Assembly: GCA_903927645.1 (NCBI GenBank)
Contig: CAIYNX010000236.1
Coordinates: forward strand, 1-41,393
Origin: an uncultured Mucilaginibacter sp.
GTDB taxonomy: Bacteria > Bacteroidota > Bacteroidia > Sphingobacteriales > Sphingobacteriaceae
DNA: 41,393 nt
Reading direction: 5' to 3'
The translations under genes were made by a program, and so were the position numbers. Under the pieces are notes generated by a model, which was not told the origin of the DNA, searched no databases, and saw only the letters and a list, made by a program, of their open reading frames with translations. Every line of letters begins with the position of its first letter. Within the stretch, counting starts at the first letter, position 1. Below, in pieces: positions 41,261 to 41,393 of this stretch.

Positions 41261-41393
41261 AATGAAGTTTTCTACGCCAAAACAATGAATGGAGCAAAAG
41301 AACAACATCCTCGCTGGCGTAGAGTACTTGATGCGGAAGAGAAAACAATCGGCGATGCTTTGGGACAACTATTTGTAAAACAGTATTTTAAGC
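41261..41393 (+). pseudogene. Internal fragment of an M13 (neprilysin/PepO-like) metallopeptidase, 5' end missing
   Basis: The plus-strand frame from 41261 to the window edge reads NEVFYAKTMNGAKEQ, then PRWRRVLDAEEKTIGDALGQ, then LFVKQYF. This is the conserved stretch near the end of the M13 N-terminal helical domain (pattern FY-x-K-T-x-x-G, PRW-K/R-R, G-x-x-LGQLYV-x-x-YF). In a normal M13 protease some 300 or more residues precede this point; here a TAA stop (41258-41260) precedes it and the atpB start codon lies just beyond. An ATG at 41285 is internal. Either the gene is truncated by rearrangement or the sequence is joined artificially. The zinc motif HExxH would lie outside the window. 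Confidence 0.75.

Noticed and set aside
41258..41368. N-terminal extension of atpB by 37 residues
   Set aside because: The added residues are the antisense of an M13 peptidase coding stretch and precede a good signal peptide starting at the 41257 ATG.

Overview
The window looks like chromosome from a Bacteroidota bacterium, most likely family Sphingobacteriaceae (Pedobacter or Mucilaginibacter type). I infer this from the low G+C content, the complete gldKLMN block of the type IX secretion / gliding machinery, Bacteroidota-restricted families (DUF4271, DUF4293, a DUF4421-like protein), promoter-like TAnnTTTG boxes, few Shine-Dalgarno sequences, and an ATP synthase cluster that lacks the beta and epsilon genes.

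Layout. 1-760: the possible tail of a gene, then a RAYT-type REP transposase gene framed by mirrored pairs of REP-like hairpins. 840-6230: unlinked accessory genes, namely a putative outer-membrane protein, a lipoprotein, an AraC regulator with two DNA-binding domains next to an NTF2-like and a four-helix membrane protein, a divergent alpha/beta hydrolase, and a small cupin. 6459-8540: a lipoprotein with a Gly/Ser-rich tail directly before a glutathionylspermidine-synthase-like ATP-grasp enzyme (an arrangement like E. coli ygiB-ygiC), convergent with a small exported protein. 8846-12011: a JmjC-like cupin, a GC-rich tandem repeat array, a fasciclin protein and the heme chaperone HemW.

12343-19200: DUF4271 membrane protein, uroporphyrinogen-III synthase (hemD), then gldK, gldL, gldM and gldN, closed by a strong terminator. 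GldL and GldM form the proton-driven inner-membrane motor of the type IX secretion system, and GldK and GldN form its periplasmic/outer-membrane ring. 19396-25570: clpS, a small secreted protein, aconitase, a secreted protein with a duplicated N-terminal module, and a polysaccharide deacetylase. 25689-29694: an outer-membrane efflux channel and its membrane-fusion adaptor with no inner-membrane pump beside them, then gpsA. 29830-36150: a DEAD-box RNA helicase, a lipoprotein hydrolase, a DUF4293 protein, truA, and an MsbA-like ABC exporter ending in a perfect 27-bp inverted repeat. 36167-41257: the ATP synthase operon on the minus strand, transcribed atpB-E-F-H-A-G.

The last 130 bases encode an internal piece of an M13 (neprilysin-like) metallopeptidase that abuts the atpB start codon head to head. 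This is either a rearrangement or an assembly chimera. I found no CRISPR array, no tRNA or rRNA gene and no obvious phage. The observations I rate highest are the M13/atpB junction, the REP-transposase unit with swapped hairpin loops, the YgiB/YgiC-like pair, promoter boxes placed almost on start codons, and RNA structures inside the atp operon.
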